Shown: positions 36,033 through 47,700 of the stretch, in pieces
Numbering within the stretch: the first letter of the stretch is position 1
Layout: every line of letters starts with the position of its first letter
Assembly: GCA_013396755.1 (NCBI GenBank)
Contig: VWZF01004021.1
Location: 2,445,900-2,509,899, forward strand
Source of the DNA: Sclerurus mexicanus
Taxonomy: Eukaryota; Chordata; Aves; Passeriformes; Furnariidae
Length of the DNA: 64,000 nucleotides
Direction: 5' to 3'
Made by a program: the position numbers and the translations under genes
Notes under the pieces: model-generated
What the model was told of the DNA's origin: nothing
The model's database searches: none
What the model saw: only the letters and a program-made list of their open reading frames with translations

Positions 36033-37046
36033 GAAAACGTTCATGGTGATGCAAATTGTAAGCATGAACGGTAAATAGCATTTTATCCTGCTTTAATAAT
36101 GCTGCTGGTTGTGGGCAGCAACTGCACATTAGCTCGCAGCAGCTGAGGGCGTGGGGCTGCTGCACACAAAATGCACCGGTTACTTTGCAAGTCTGGGAAG
36201 AGATGGAGGTGCCCTAAATTACTGGGAATCTGAATAAGTTGCTCAGGCTCTTACCTCAGCATAGGAGGCAAATACCATGAAATCAATTTCTGTGCCCAAT
36301 TTACTCTCAGTGACACTTGCACACATTTTAAAGGGTAATTTGTCATTTTGCTCCACTTGTCACGTTGTTTCAGGTCATGGGACCATCAAGTCAAAACTTG
36401 GGCTTGACCCTCTGCTCCATAATCCAGAAATGGAAAGGCAAAACACTCATCCTGTTGTCACCCCAGAAGAGAAGCCACAAGTTATAAATAAAAGTAGATA
36501 GAGTGTGCAAATCACTCCTGGTTTTCTGCCACCTTAATCCCACTCTATTGTAAGCAACTCCTTCATTGTCCCACAGCCATGGTGGGAAGAGACCATTTCA
36601 CGTCCAGGGAAAACATGACGTGCCTCACGATCTGGGGGTGGTGAGAGGTGCAACATGAACCCTCAGGGTAATTTATCCACCTCCTTGTTTAGACAGAGCC
36701 GCAGCCTGAAACAGCAGCAGCAGCGACTGGGTATGGGAAAGAGTGACAGGATGATATGTGGCGATGTACTGAGCAATTTGGGATGTAGGAAGCATAAAAG
36801 GAAAGAAGTAAGATGGCACTAAATGCAGCCCCACGAGTCAAAGTAATGGAGACAAAACAGTAAAAAAATATATATATACATAAACCAAATAAAGCCACGA
36901 TGCAAGTGGAGGGAGATAAGGGGGGCAGGACAGAGCAGCCCTGGGCTGGAGGGAGTGATGGACAGGGGGAGCAGAGGAGGGAGAAGGGCACAAAAGCCAA
37001 AATAGGTGCATGAAGCCACACGATGTCCATGAGGGTGGGTGCTGAG

Positions 37047-37057
37047 CACCAGGGGGC
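37047..37057 (+). promoter_or_regulatory. CTCF-like core motif
   Basis: CACCAGGGGGC matches the most constrained core of the vertebrate CTCF motif, in + orientation, with CTG following. The upstream flank (TGAG) is a weaker match. This is a single-motif call; occupancy is unknown. Confidence 0.35.
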
Positions 37058-39837
37058 TGGTTCTGGGCAGCTCCCCCGTGTTTTCAGCCTTCATGGGAGG
37101 AGTGTGGGGGGACTAAGTTCTGTGGAGCAAGAACAGAGTGCAGCCCCTGCTTTATTTTCTGTCCCACACTCAGCATTTGCAGTTTCCTACATGTGAAGGC
37201 AGTTTCTCTGTGCCAGTCTGGTCACTTCCCTGGCGCCCCTGGGCACAGCGCACAGCTGGGTGGGGGCACCCACTGCTGGAAACCCTGTCCCAGAGCCCTG
37301 TCACATCCCTTTCAGCCAGGACTCGTCCCTGCAAGGTCCCTCTGCCCCTCATGGGAGGCCAGACATCAGCCAGTGGCAAGCAGGGACCAGGATGCTCAGT
37401 GAGGAGAGCCCTGACGGGTGTGTGATGCAAGATACATTGTGCTCCAGCGAGGGCTTGAAAAACACACCCAACTTGTGAATCACATTTTATATAAAGTTAT
37501 CCATGTAAAGTTGCCATTACTCATCAGTGAACTCCTCTGATAATCAATTGCTAATTAAGTTCCACTGCCCTACTAGATCTGGAGCACATCCCTTTCTGAG
37601 ACACTGGAGGTGCAGCCAATAGCATTTATTGATTGTGCATGTCACAGGCACTGCAGAGGGAAAGGGGACTTTTTCCCTGCCCCTTCAGAAGCTGCATGCC
37701 AGCAGGGTCTGGAAAACTGAAATCAGAGTTACCAGAACAATTTATTACATCAGTCCTTTTGACTCTGGATGAGAACACATTTCCTACAGGAATAAACATA
37801 GCAGGAGATGCGTGGTGCCCACCCAGACCAATACAGAGGCAGAAGGAAATCAGCGCAGTACTAATAAACACAGAAAAGCTGGCTCCCACTCAATGGCTCT
37901 TGAAATTCTGCTGGAACAGCTGTTCCAGTGAAATAAAATGTACAACATTGGCTTTTACCAAAAGGGATTTGTCCCTAAAACCCTTGGTCAGGCAAGTTAT
38001 TCCAGAGCCTGAACAAGGTCTAGCTGGGGCTCAGCCTGCCGCCAAATCTAGGTGACCTTCCTGTTGAGACCTGCTCCATTTTGCTGAGCTGCTACTTGCC
38101 ATTTACATATTGAAACCATAAATTCCTTCCCTTACAAGAAACAATGCTCCTTCCATATCTTTTTTTAAATTACAAATCTTGCACTTAGAGCAATTTAAAA
38201 CTGGCTTACAATTGCTTTCTCACTGCTATCAATCAGAGATACTCCTCGATTCCACAGTGCTCTAGGGACTCAGTAGGTTAGTAAAAGCAAACAGGAAGAT
38301 AGAACTAATATTTTATTTTTGTTATTCATTGCAATAGCCTGAAAGCAGACCATGAAATCTGCGAAAAGTAATAGGAACTAGCTGCCCTTTTAATATGCCC
38401 CTTTTAGAGGAGTCTAGTTGGGGTGCAGAATACAGTTCAATATTCACTGCAGCAGCAGCCTCAAGTTCTCTTGTGGAAGCCCAGATTTCATGTGTCAGAC
38501 TTTGTGCACTTCCTTGCTGATGTTTTACTTTGGTCCTTGGAGCACTAGAGCCTGTGTGAACACGTGTGGGACTGTGAGCAAGTGCAGGGGGAGCCCCATC
38601 AGAACCTCTCAGTGTGTTGGACCTGTGGACCTGTAGCTCTGGGGCCGCCACAAACCCAACAGGTACCCAGGAGCACTGGGCATAAGCCACAGTTTCCAGC
38701 CAACATCTTACTTGTGAAATTTTCCTGAAATGAGCACTTTTTTTTGCTCTCTATATTTTCCTTCAAAAGCCCAGCTGTGCAAACCCATTAGAACCGTCAC
38801 TGATGCCCCAGGCAAGGATTTTTGGGTTTTTTGTTACTTTATTTCTACAGCAGGAGGTGATTACTGGCGAAAAGTTCTCTTACTCTTCCTGAAAATCAAC
38901 CCAAGTTTCCCATTGCCTCTGGGCATGAGTTTCCCTGTCATCTGGTGAGGAAAGAAGAATTAAGAATATGGGAATTAAAAGAAACACAGTCAGTGTTTAA
39001 TCCTGCACAGCAAAGACATCATTAGATCATCAAAATCTCACGTATCTTCTCCTGTTTTTACATGTGAAAATAAGACACTCAGTGTCTTAGTCAGCTTTCA
39101 GTTTATCCTTGTATTGAATTGATTTTCCTTCACCAAACTAGAGAATAATCTGCCTTGTAATGTGATGATATGGGACACCTCACCAGGACAGCCCTGTTGG
39201 CCATAACAGGGAGATGCCGAGAGGTGTGGTGGCTGGCATAGACCAAGGTTTCCTTAAATCCTGACCAAAACCAACAATAGATTGGGAAAAGGTTTAGATT
39301 TAGTGCCAGGAATATGTCCCGGCCAACTCCACTGAGGATAGATGGTGCTGAAAACACCTTCCTGAGGCTGTGGGAAATCAGAAGCCCTGAGAAAGCAAAC
39401 AACAGAAATAAACTCAAACAGTCCCAGGCTGGGACTTTCTCATTCTCAGGAGGATGGACCCAACCCTGAAGGTGCCTCTGAGCTCAAACCCAGGCTGATG
39501 TCTGAGCAGCCTCCCAAAGAGCAAGGGCAGAAACACCTGCAGCCTTTCCCTCCCTGGAGGGAAGACCCTGACATTGGGGCAGAGATGCCACAGGGGCACC
39601 TGCACTCACACCAACCACCCCCCTGCCCTCGCTGTGCCTACCCCAAGTAACCCAGGCGAATAAAAAGCAAAGCAAGCTTGCCTCCCTCCACCTGGCACTG
39701 AAAAAAAAGGCAAATTAGCTGCCTTTGAGCAACAATTAGGAAGCAGAACATTTCTCTGGGCATTGCTACAGAAGTAGATCATCCCTCGGAGCAGAAGCCA
39801 TAATAGCTTTTGAATCATTATAAGCACAGCACATTCA

Positions 39838-40260
39838 AGCAACAGTGATTTGCGCTGAAAATAATCTCGGCAAGGCAGGGAAAGCAGTATTTATGTAAAT
39901 AAACTAACCTTAGTGTTTGGCTACATTTGTATTGCACAAAGGTTTTGTTTTTCTACACCGGGGGAAGCTGGTATCAGAGAAAGAAAATAAGGGGAAAAAA
40001 GGATTAAAAGGCTTCAAGAATTTTAACATTTCGCTTTCATTGGGCGGACCCCCATTTTGCACAATCTGATACTAGATGCAAATAGTTGCAGCCAAATTCA
40101 ATTCTGTGTTTACCAATGCAATTCCAGGTTGATATCAAACCATCACATTTACTCAAACCCAATGAAAGCTGCACATCAATCACAATGTCTGTATCCGAAC
40201 CAGAGCTGGGAATACTTTAGGAAAAGCTCTGAGAAATTGCCACTCAAATAAAGGTGGTTT
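39838..40260. promoter_or_regulatory. candidate enhancer-like block with FOX and POU words
   Basis: It contains overlapping FOX-type words at 39888-39904 (GTAAATAAAC), a perfect octamer-type ATGCAAAT at 40076-40083, an inverted CCAAT word with an adjacent GGGCGG near 40038-40048, and several AATCAAT/CAATCAC words. The block is non-repetitive and AT-rich between GC-richer flanks. It resembles a vertebrate enhancer, but neither conservation nor activity is shown. Confidence 0.3.
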
Positions 40261-41540
40261 GAAGCTCTTACACCTGTGAGACCCTGACACTGTCCATAGC
40301 CACCTGTACTTCCACAGCTGTTCAATAGAAGACAGGCTTTTATTTAAAAAGGAAGGAAAATAAGAAGGAACAAATTAAAAAAACAAAAAAGCCTATTGGA
40401 AGAATCGGTACAGACCAGACTCAGAGAGCTCACCAGCTGCACTTCTGCATTGTAAGACACCAACAAGACGTGGTTCCAGAACTACCTGCTTAAATTAAGG
40501 CAGCCCAGTTTTAAAGTTTGTTTGTCAAAGTCAACCAGAGGAACTACTTTCAGTTGAACTTCTATTCCCTGAGGGATTCTGCTCCAGTTTTCTTTGTTTT
40601 TTACACTCATTTTAGTTAAACTATTTTAGTTTTCCCTGCAGGAAGAGTGCCTGCGTTTAAAAATACATCTGGAGAGAACAAACAAACCCGTCCCGTGACG
40701 CCAATTGGGCCAACAAAAAGCTGGATCCCTCCTGTGGTGGTGTCCTCTGTGGTGTCTCACCTCTCTCAGCGGTAGAAAAACAACCCAGGGTTGCAATGAG
40801 CAGCAAAGATGCAAATACACCCCTTGTGGGGAGTCATCTCTGCTCTGCCTACCCCAGGCAGCCCTGGGGGGGCTTTTTTGGGTAGGTGAATGTCTCAGGA
40901 GTGCAGGGCACACACATCACTGCCATCGCCCCCAGCCCCGCTCACCCCTGAGAGCCTGGGCACAAATCCAGGTGTCCAGGCAAGCTTTGAATAATTTGTT
41001 TCACAGCATCGAGGTGGGGAAAAAACTGTGCCAAGCAAGGCTGAGTCCTCACACAACTCTTCCTTAATGATATGGGGTTTCTGAGGGGTGAGAGCCTGTG
41101 ATGGATGAACCTGCAGCTGCTGCTCCATCGATGGCAGAGAGCTCAGCCTTTACTCCAGAGATACTCAGAAGTCACCGACCTGCTGGCCCCGTGCCCTGTG
41201 CTTTATCAGGGAGGGACCAAAGTGCTTCAGCTCTGAAGGAAAGCCACCGAGGTGGCCGTCTCACCATAAAGCACCTCAAGGAGGTGGCATGTGCTTGTCA
41301 CGACGTGCCAGTGACTGGCAGCATCACACAAGGAGGGTATGAAATGCCTCAGCAGTTTTGGGGAGAATAAAGCAACGCATCAGAAGTGAAAAAAAAGTCC
41401 AAGAGAAGTAAAGGTGTGCTGGTAATTACCCTTCTCCTACATGTCTCCTTCGAAGCATTTCAGATGCTCACGGCAGCATCTCACTCATGAACTCGGATTA
41501 AGTGATGAAATGAGAGCCTGAGCACCAGAGCCATGGAGCA

Positions 41541-41580
41541 CATGGAGCATCATGGAGCATCACGGAGCATCATGGAGCAT
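41541..41580. repeat. 10-bp tandem repeat, four copies
   Basis: Four consecutive 10-base units of CATGGAGCAT type occur, the third with a T-to-C change, with degenerate partial copies on both sides (41531-41540 and 41581-41590). It is a short minisatellite-like array. Confidence 0.85.
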
Positions 41581-42114
41581 CATGTGCTCAGCAGCACAGC
41601 AGCATTCCCTCTGCCTCAGCAACCCTGCTCTGGGGTCTTTGAAGCCAGCTTTGGCCAATAGACTGAGAGCAATTGCTCTGTCACAGGTCACGCGATGGCA
41701 CCATCAAATCCAGGAGCACGTCCAGCCTGGCCTTGCACCACACAGAGATGCCAGAGGGGTCAGCACGCACCAGGAGACAAAACCTGCACTCCTCTCATGC
41801 CACGGGAGCCACAAATGCCTTGTCACAGTGACAGCAACACACGTCACAAGAATATTCTCACATTTGCTACCCAAATGCAGGGGGACACACACGTCAGGCT
41901 GTGGAGAACCCTGCAGGTAAGCAGAGGACCAACACAAAAGAGCAATTCTGCCCCCACAGCCTGCCCAGACTGCAAAGGGGGTGCTGAGTGGGAGCAGGCT
42001 TGGAAAGCTTCCACCCCACCAGGGGCTCACTCGTGCTATTTTATCGTTCTGCTGCGCATTATTTTCTGTCACACAACATTTCCAAATCTGAGGCAACTCT
42101 GTGTTATAAAATAA

Positions 42115-42600
42115 ATTGAGTTCTTGCCTATCTACATAATAAATATTAAAACATCATCACTGCAATTTGAGGCTCGGAATGTTTATGTACGAACATCGTG
42201 CAGATGTGGTGAAAGGCTAATAAAGTGATGCTAATTATCTAATCAATCTTTCTTAACCTTTGTCTCAGACACTACGCAGTGGTTGTGCTAAGCTTAGATC
42301 CATTTTTCAGGGTCTAAATAATGTTGTAATCATAGCTGTAATGTGTGGGTTCAGTGGAAACTTCTCTTTAGATGTAACATTGTCAGTTTACACCGAAATG
42401 TGTCTATAAGCCATCTGCTGCAGAAACCGGTCATTATCAATTTCATCAATCTGTTCCCAAATATTGCAGATGCCAGCCACCAGGAACCATCTGTTAGTGT
42501 CAGAAAAGGAACAATTCAATAAGCAGACTATTTGGGGACGACGTGGGGAAATATGCTGCGATATTTGGCGCAAAAGGCAAACTTACTAATTGTTGCAGTT
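42115..42600. promoter_or_regulatory. candidate conserved noncoding element
   Basis: About 480 bp of AT-rich, non-repetitive DNA contains TAATTA at 42232-42237 and an adjacent TAATCAAT at 42240-42247, with several further TAAT-type words. Isolated CpGs are retained (for example near 42175-42200 and 42535-42570) in otherwise CpG-poor sequence. Retained CpGs and dense homeodomain words are common in vertebrate conserved noncoding elements. Confidence 0.3.
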
Positions 42601-43937
42601 CTACTACGGCCCTGGAACTTCTTGCAAAGCCGTGCCAAGCTCATTGATTAGCCATCAGTGGGAGGGAGGTTTCCAGAAGACAGTAATAACCCTCAGCAGT
42701 AATGGCAGTGGAGAACTGACACCTACTCCTGCTCTAACATATTGTCCCATGGTGTCCAGGCTGCTGCTGGCAGTGACTTCCCCAAAGTCACCAGTGCAAT
42801 TTGAGCAGCATTGAATAATTACCTCTAGCAGCACTTTAAAATAAAGACACCGTGTGTGAACAGGCTGAGATTGCGTGTTTTCATGGGTTCCTTCCTGTGA
42901 AATAAAGCAAATTCCACATCCCCTTCTCAAATGACCATCCCTCACTGTGTCACTCACAACTGCTGGGCCACCTGGATGCCCTAAAGTCAAACCCCTTGAG
43001 CCCTGCCGTGACCTGGGAAGGCACACAGCTCCCGCAGAGGCAAAGTTTCTTTCCCACCCCACTAGAAAAAGTTCCCAAAGCCACGGTGGACATCACCTCC
43101 ACCAGATTTCCTTGTCCCCAGGAAGCCTCTGCTGAGGCCACCGCAGTTGCCTGCGTACCATGCACCTGTGGGTGCAGAGTCCTGACAGCTAAAAAGTTTA
43201 GTGCAAAGAGAAGCAGAGGCTGAAGAGCAAGAAAATCAGGTATAGCAGACACGCTGACACTGAAGTGCTGGCCGGAGCTCGTCTCCCTTGCTAACAGTCA
43301 CATATTCCCTTTGCTTTCCTCGTCCACAGAGCTGCCTGCTTTGACAAGCACCTGGCAGATAAACACGCCGTGCTGGTATTATAAAGCACAGAAACTCAGT
43401 GTTAATGAACTACCCTTGGAGCAAGAGCGAAAAAACATTTGTTTTCAGACCCAGCTTGCTCGGAAAAGAAAAATCCCAGTTCAGGCTCAGTTTGTAGGAG
43501 GACCCACATTCAGAAAGTGCTTCTGTTTGCAGTTTCTAATGGGCACTTTTATTTGGGTCAGATGTGTAATTGTTTAAGCAGTCATTCTCTGGGAAAGCTG
43601 CTTTGTCCATACAGCCAGCCATGGGACTCTTTCACCTCAGCAATTTGGGCTCAATCCTTATCTGTCTCAATCTCGTTTAAAATAAAATAAAAGAGACCAA
43701 GGCACTTGCTTCAGCCAAAATAGAAAGACAGTATCAGCGAAAAAACCCTACCAGCTAATCACCATCTCCAGGCCTCGTAATTCCTTAAATATACTCTGCT
43801 TGAGAAGTTGTATCACAAGATCACACACGACTCCCCTCACCATGGTTCCAGTGCAGGAAAGCATCCATCAGCTTCCACATCTTGCAGGACTAATGCTGCT
43901 TCTTATGCCTTTATATTCCAATGCACATTATCTAAGC

Positions 43938-43966
43938 AAATAACTAGATAAATAAATAAATAAATT
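43938..43966. repeat. (TAAA)n tetranucleotide microsatellite
   Basis: Several consecutive AAAT/TAAA units (ATAAATAAATAAATAAAT) form a short array. Confidence 0.8.
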
Positions 43967-44379
43967 ATGTGGAAGCACTACAATAACTATTGCTTGCCCT
44001 GACAAGCTACAATGGCTCTTCCCCTCTGACCTGCACAGACATTCCCTTTGGGTACATATTCCCTGTAAATCACAGCTGTAGGAGCCAGTCTGGGGCTGAT
44101 AAATGTGCAGGGCAAGAGTGAGAGTTCTTCCTTGAGAAAGGGCAAGGTGAGCGCTCCTAAAGCCCTAAGTGAATGTTCAGCAATGCTGTTGGGGGATGAA
44201 GAAATGCAAATATTCCTCCAAGGAGGTGGGTGTTGGGATAGGCCAGGCAGGAGGCAGTGGGAAAAGCTGGTATTTGTAAACATTTGACAGGATTTGAAAT
44301 AGCTGAGCCCTTTGCTGGTAGAAGGAATTGGAAAAAATTAAAAGCTCAATATTCATAAGCTGTGCAGCAAAAGCCATAC

Positions 44380-44755
44380 CTGTGTGGGATTATTACAAAT
44401 GGATTTGGCTGCGCTGAGGGTTTTCAATTGGGTGTTTATAATAAAGGGTGGCTAAACTCTCTTACTCACAGCTGAACATCAGCATGCAGACCTGCAACGA
44501 TAACTGACCTTTTCGAATGTTAATTATCTTTAAAAGGCCTGTTTGCCCAGAATTGTCTGAACCAGCTGTAGCCAGCCAACAGGGTCACTGAGGAGAAATG
44601 ATGGATGTCATGAGGAGTCATTTGATATCCATTAAAGGGGAGGAAAGTCATTAAAATATATCGGGCCCAGGGACCTTATGAAACAAAGAGAAGGTAATTA
44701 CTTTAGGCTCAGATTTACCTGCCTGGACTAATCAATAAAAAGACACCCTGAAAAG
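44380..44755. promoter_or_regulatory. candidate noncoding regulatory element
   Basis: This non-repetitive AT-rich block carries TTAATTATC, GGTAATTAC, ACTAATCAAT and GGGATTATTAC words, CpGs such as GATAACTGACC-TTTTCGAA, and a TATCGGGCCC word. It stands between GC-rich flanks. Regulatory identity is inferred from composition alone. Confidence 0.3.
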
Positions 44756-47700
44756 GAGAGAGGGAGTGGAAAGAACACATTTTGACATGTCTGAGAGGAA
44801 CATCTGTCAGCGGGGCAGAGGAAAAGGTCAGGATGTCTGCCTGGGTGCTGCTCCACCAGCTGCGCCCAGCGAGGGGAGAGGGGCTTCCCTGGGCAGCAGG
44901 AGCCAAAATGCACATTTTCGAGGCATCGCGGGTCAGAAGAATGGTGTCAGCACACCCTCAGCCCCGTCCTGGCTTTGGCCACCGCGTGACCTTGGGACTG
45001 TCACTCCGGAGATGGTCAGGTTGCATTAACTAAGCAGATGGAGCTCCCTAATCAGGTGCCCTTGTTTTGCTCTCCCTGGCTGGATATCAGCTGAGCTGGG
45101 GGTACCAGAGCATTTCTGAAGCTTTAAGGCACATCTTCAGCATCTCAGTGGCCACCTGAAAGCAACCGAGCAGCTTTTTCAGCTCGGCAGTAAAGATTAG
45201 TTTTGCAAAAATTGCCTGGATTGTGCATCATCTTCTGGGGCTCTCCGTGGCCAGATGCTCAGAGGCAGCTGGATTCAAGCCCTCACAAAAGTTTGCTGGC
45301 CTTTTAACACCCTGCTGGGCACAAAGCTCTTTGAAAAACCTGATCCCACCTAATCTCTTTTAAGATGTAACACCAATTTACTTCTCCACCAGGATACGTG
45401 CAAATCAGCTCAGCTATGGAAGATGAGCAGGAAGGCTTAGGCACAGAATTGCCATGGGCACCTCGTGCCCCAGAAGTGATGCTGGTCCTGCCTCTGGTTC
45501 CAATCAATGGGCATTTCAGCACTTTTGTTTCTCCAAAAGCAAAGCTGCTGATTTTATTCACCGTGCAAATCATTCAGGTTTTTGCAAAAGGAAGAATCCT
45601 CTGAGCCATTTCACAGAACTCTGTGTGTCTTCCAAAACGAGACATGCTAAAAACCCACTACTGAATTTCGTGTCATTAGTCATTCTAATTAAAATCTTTG
45701 TCAAGGGAATCTAGTGCTTTTTTTTTTTCTATTTTCTGCTCTGATGTTGCAGTCCTTGACAGTACATCGTGGTCTATGAAGACACAGAATATCAGTGCTT
45801 CCCATTCTAGAAAAATATATTGAGTCTGCCCTACTATTTTGACCTTTTCACTACCTTGTACTTTGATTAACTGCCCAGCTTGCTTCTGCCCCACAGGTTT
45901 GCAAGGCTATAGAGGGACAAAGAGGTGCAAAAGCTACCAAATCACGTTTCTGATCACCGTGAAGGTTAAAGGGGTGTGATAAAACACCGCATCTCACGGG
46001 CTGGCTGAGGCACAGCCACACATGCAGAGCAGAATGCTGAAAACCAGGACCAAAAGGCCCCACTGTCATCACCAACACCTTTTCCCCCCTTGCCATTCTC
46101 TCTCTCTTTCTCTCAATGGTCTCTGCGAGCACTGCCTTTCCCCAGAGCCAATTAATTCAAGTCACAAATATCTGCCCTGAATTCTTGCAGGTAATTAGCA
46201 CCGCGGGTTATCAACAGGAAGCCGGTACCCACAGGCACTTCAGATAATTGTTTCAATATTGGCACATTTCTGCTTACCACAAAAGGTCACTTCAGTTTCT
46301 CTTCTCTATTTTCTCCCTCTCTTTTGCTAAATGAATGAAAAATCGTTTATCATTATTTTGAATGCTCTAAACAGTTGGCAAATGCTTTGGGCATTACAGG
46401 ACAGACATGAGTGACATGGGCACTTCAGGTGGTTGCAAAATTATTATTTCCTAATCCTTAACTTCAGATATAACCCTCCTCAGCACACCAGCAAATGGAA
46501 AAAACCCCAAAATCTAGTTAAATGCTCATGCTCCTGAATTCATTTCCAAGAAAAGCAATGGAAAGAATACATAATTCTAATGTAGCACAACTCTTGGTCA
46601 CTTTAACCAGCATCTGCAATTTAGGTAGAGCTGTATTTAGTACTGCACAAGTTTGGAGCACTCTTTACCTGTTACAAGAAGTTTTAGAGGGTAACCATTC
46701 ATTTAATTATATGATGAATAGCTTCCATGGGCTAAGTATTATACATGAAGGACTATGTAATTACTTTGTAAATAAAGGATTATATCTGTCCTTGAAACAA
46801 GAAAACAAATTAAATCAGCCTTGCAAAATTTTTATCCCCACTCACAGTGAGTAATTCTATTCCAAAAGTAGATCACAAGTCATCATCTTCTTCACAGAAT
46901 GGTCACAGTAAAAGGACAGCTGGGATGGTTTCGTGGCAGGGCCAGACAATTTCAAGACAAGGCTGTATTGTGTTAAATTTCAGTAACCACAAAACCTTCC
47001 CTGCAAGAAGTGTTTGAGAGCATTCAATAACTTCATAGTTGCCTTGGACTGCTGGGTAACCCAGGTATTGGAAGGGAAGTCGGCAGCTGTGCCCTGCTAA
47101 GGGGAAGTGATGAATCAGAAGCATCACTGCTGGGGAAAATTTTGGGGTGAGGGGGGAAAGGTTTGGTACTGAAGCAAGTGAAAGTCAAATTTATCGCACA
47201 CAGAGAGGTTTGCACACCACTCCTGTGACACTGGGCTGTCAGGTGTCGAAAGGAATCAAACCAATCTTGCAAATCTGCTCTCTGAATTACTAAAGACACG
47301 ATCTCACACGGAGTGAGCGAACAACAGGAGTGCTTCGAGTTACTCCCTTTCCATCATCGCTGTGTTATTGCACTTAAGAGTCTTTTTATTGTATCATTAA
47401 ACTTAATGAAATCTTATAGACACAGAACTGGTGGGTGGTATAAGAGGGAACATTAAAATCACGCTCTTGTCCAATCCCTCATGAAAGCACAAAGCTAACA
47501 ATTAACTACTAAAAACTGCAGAGAGCTTGAGTAAAGAGACATCACTGCCCTTAAAAGAAATGAAAAGGGAAGAAAAGTGACACTATCTCAGCAAAAGGAA
47601 GTGTAGCCATAACGCAATTCCCATTTGCCTTCAGGAAATCAATACTCACTTCATATGGTAGAAAACTTCTCCTTTAACCTTTACTCAAGGCACAGCAGCC

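Noticed and set aside
39325..39355. REST/NRSF-like half site (GGTGCTGAA)
   Set aside because: Only half of the bipartite motif is present and the second half is absent at allowed spacing.
46522..46854. 110-codon open frame in AT-rich DNA
   Set aside because: It is longer than typical for this composition but still expected a few times by chance. There is no family signature and no promoter or splice evidence.
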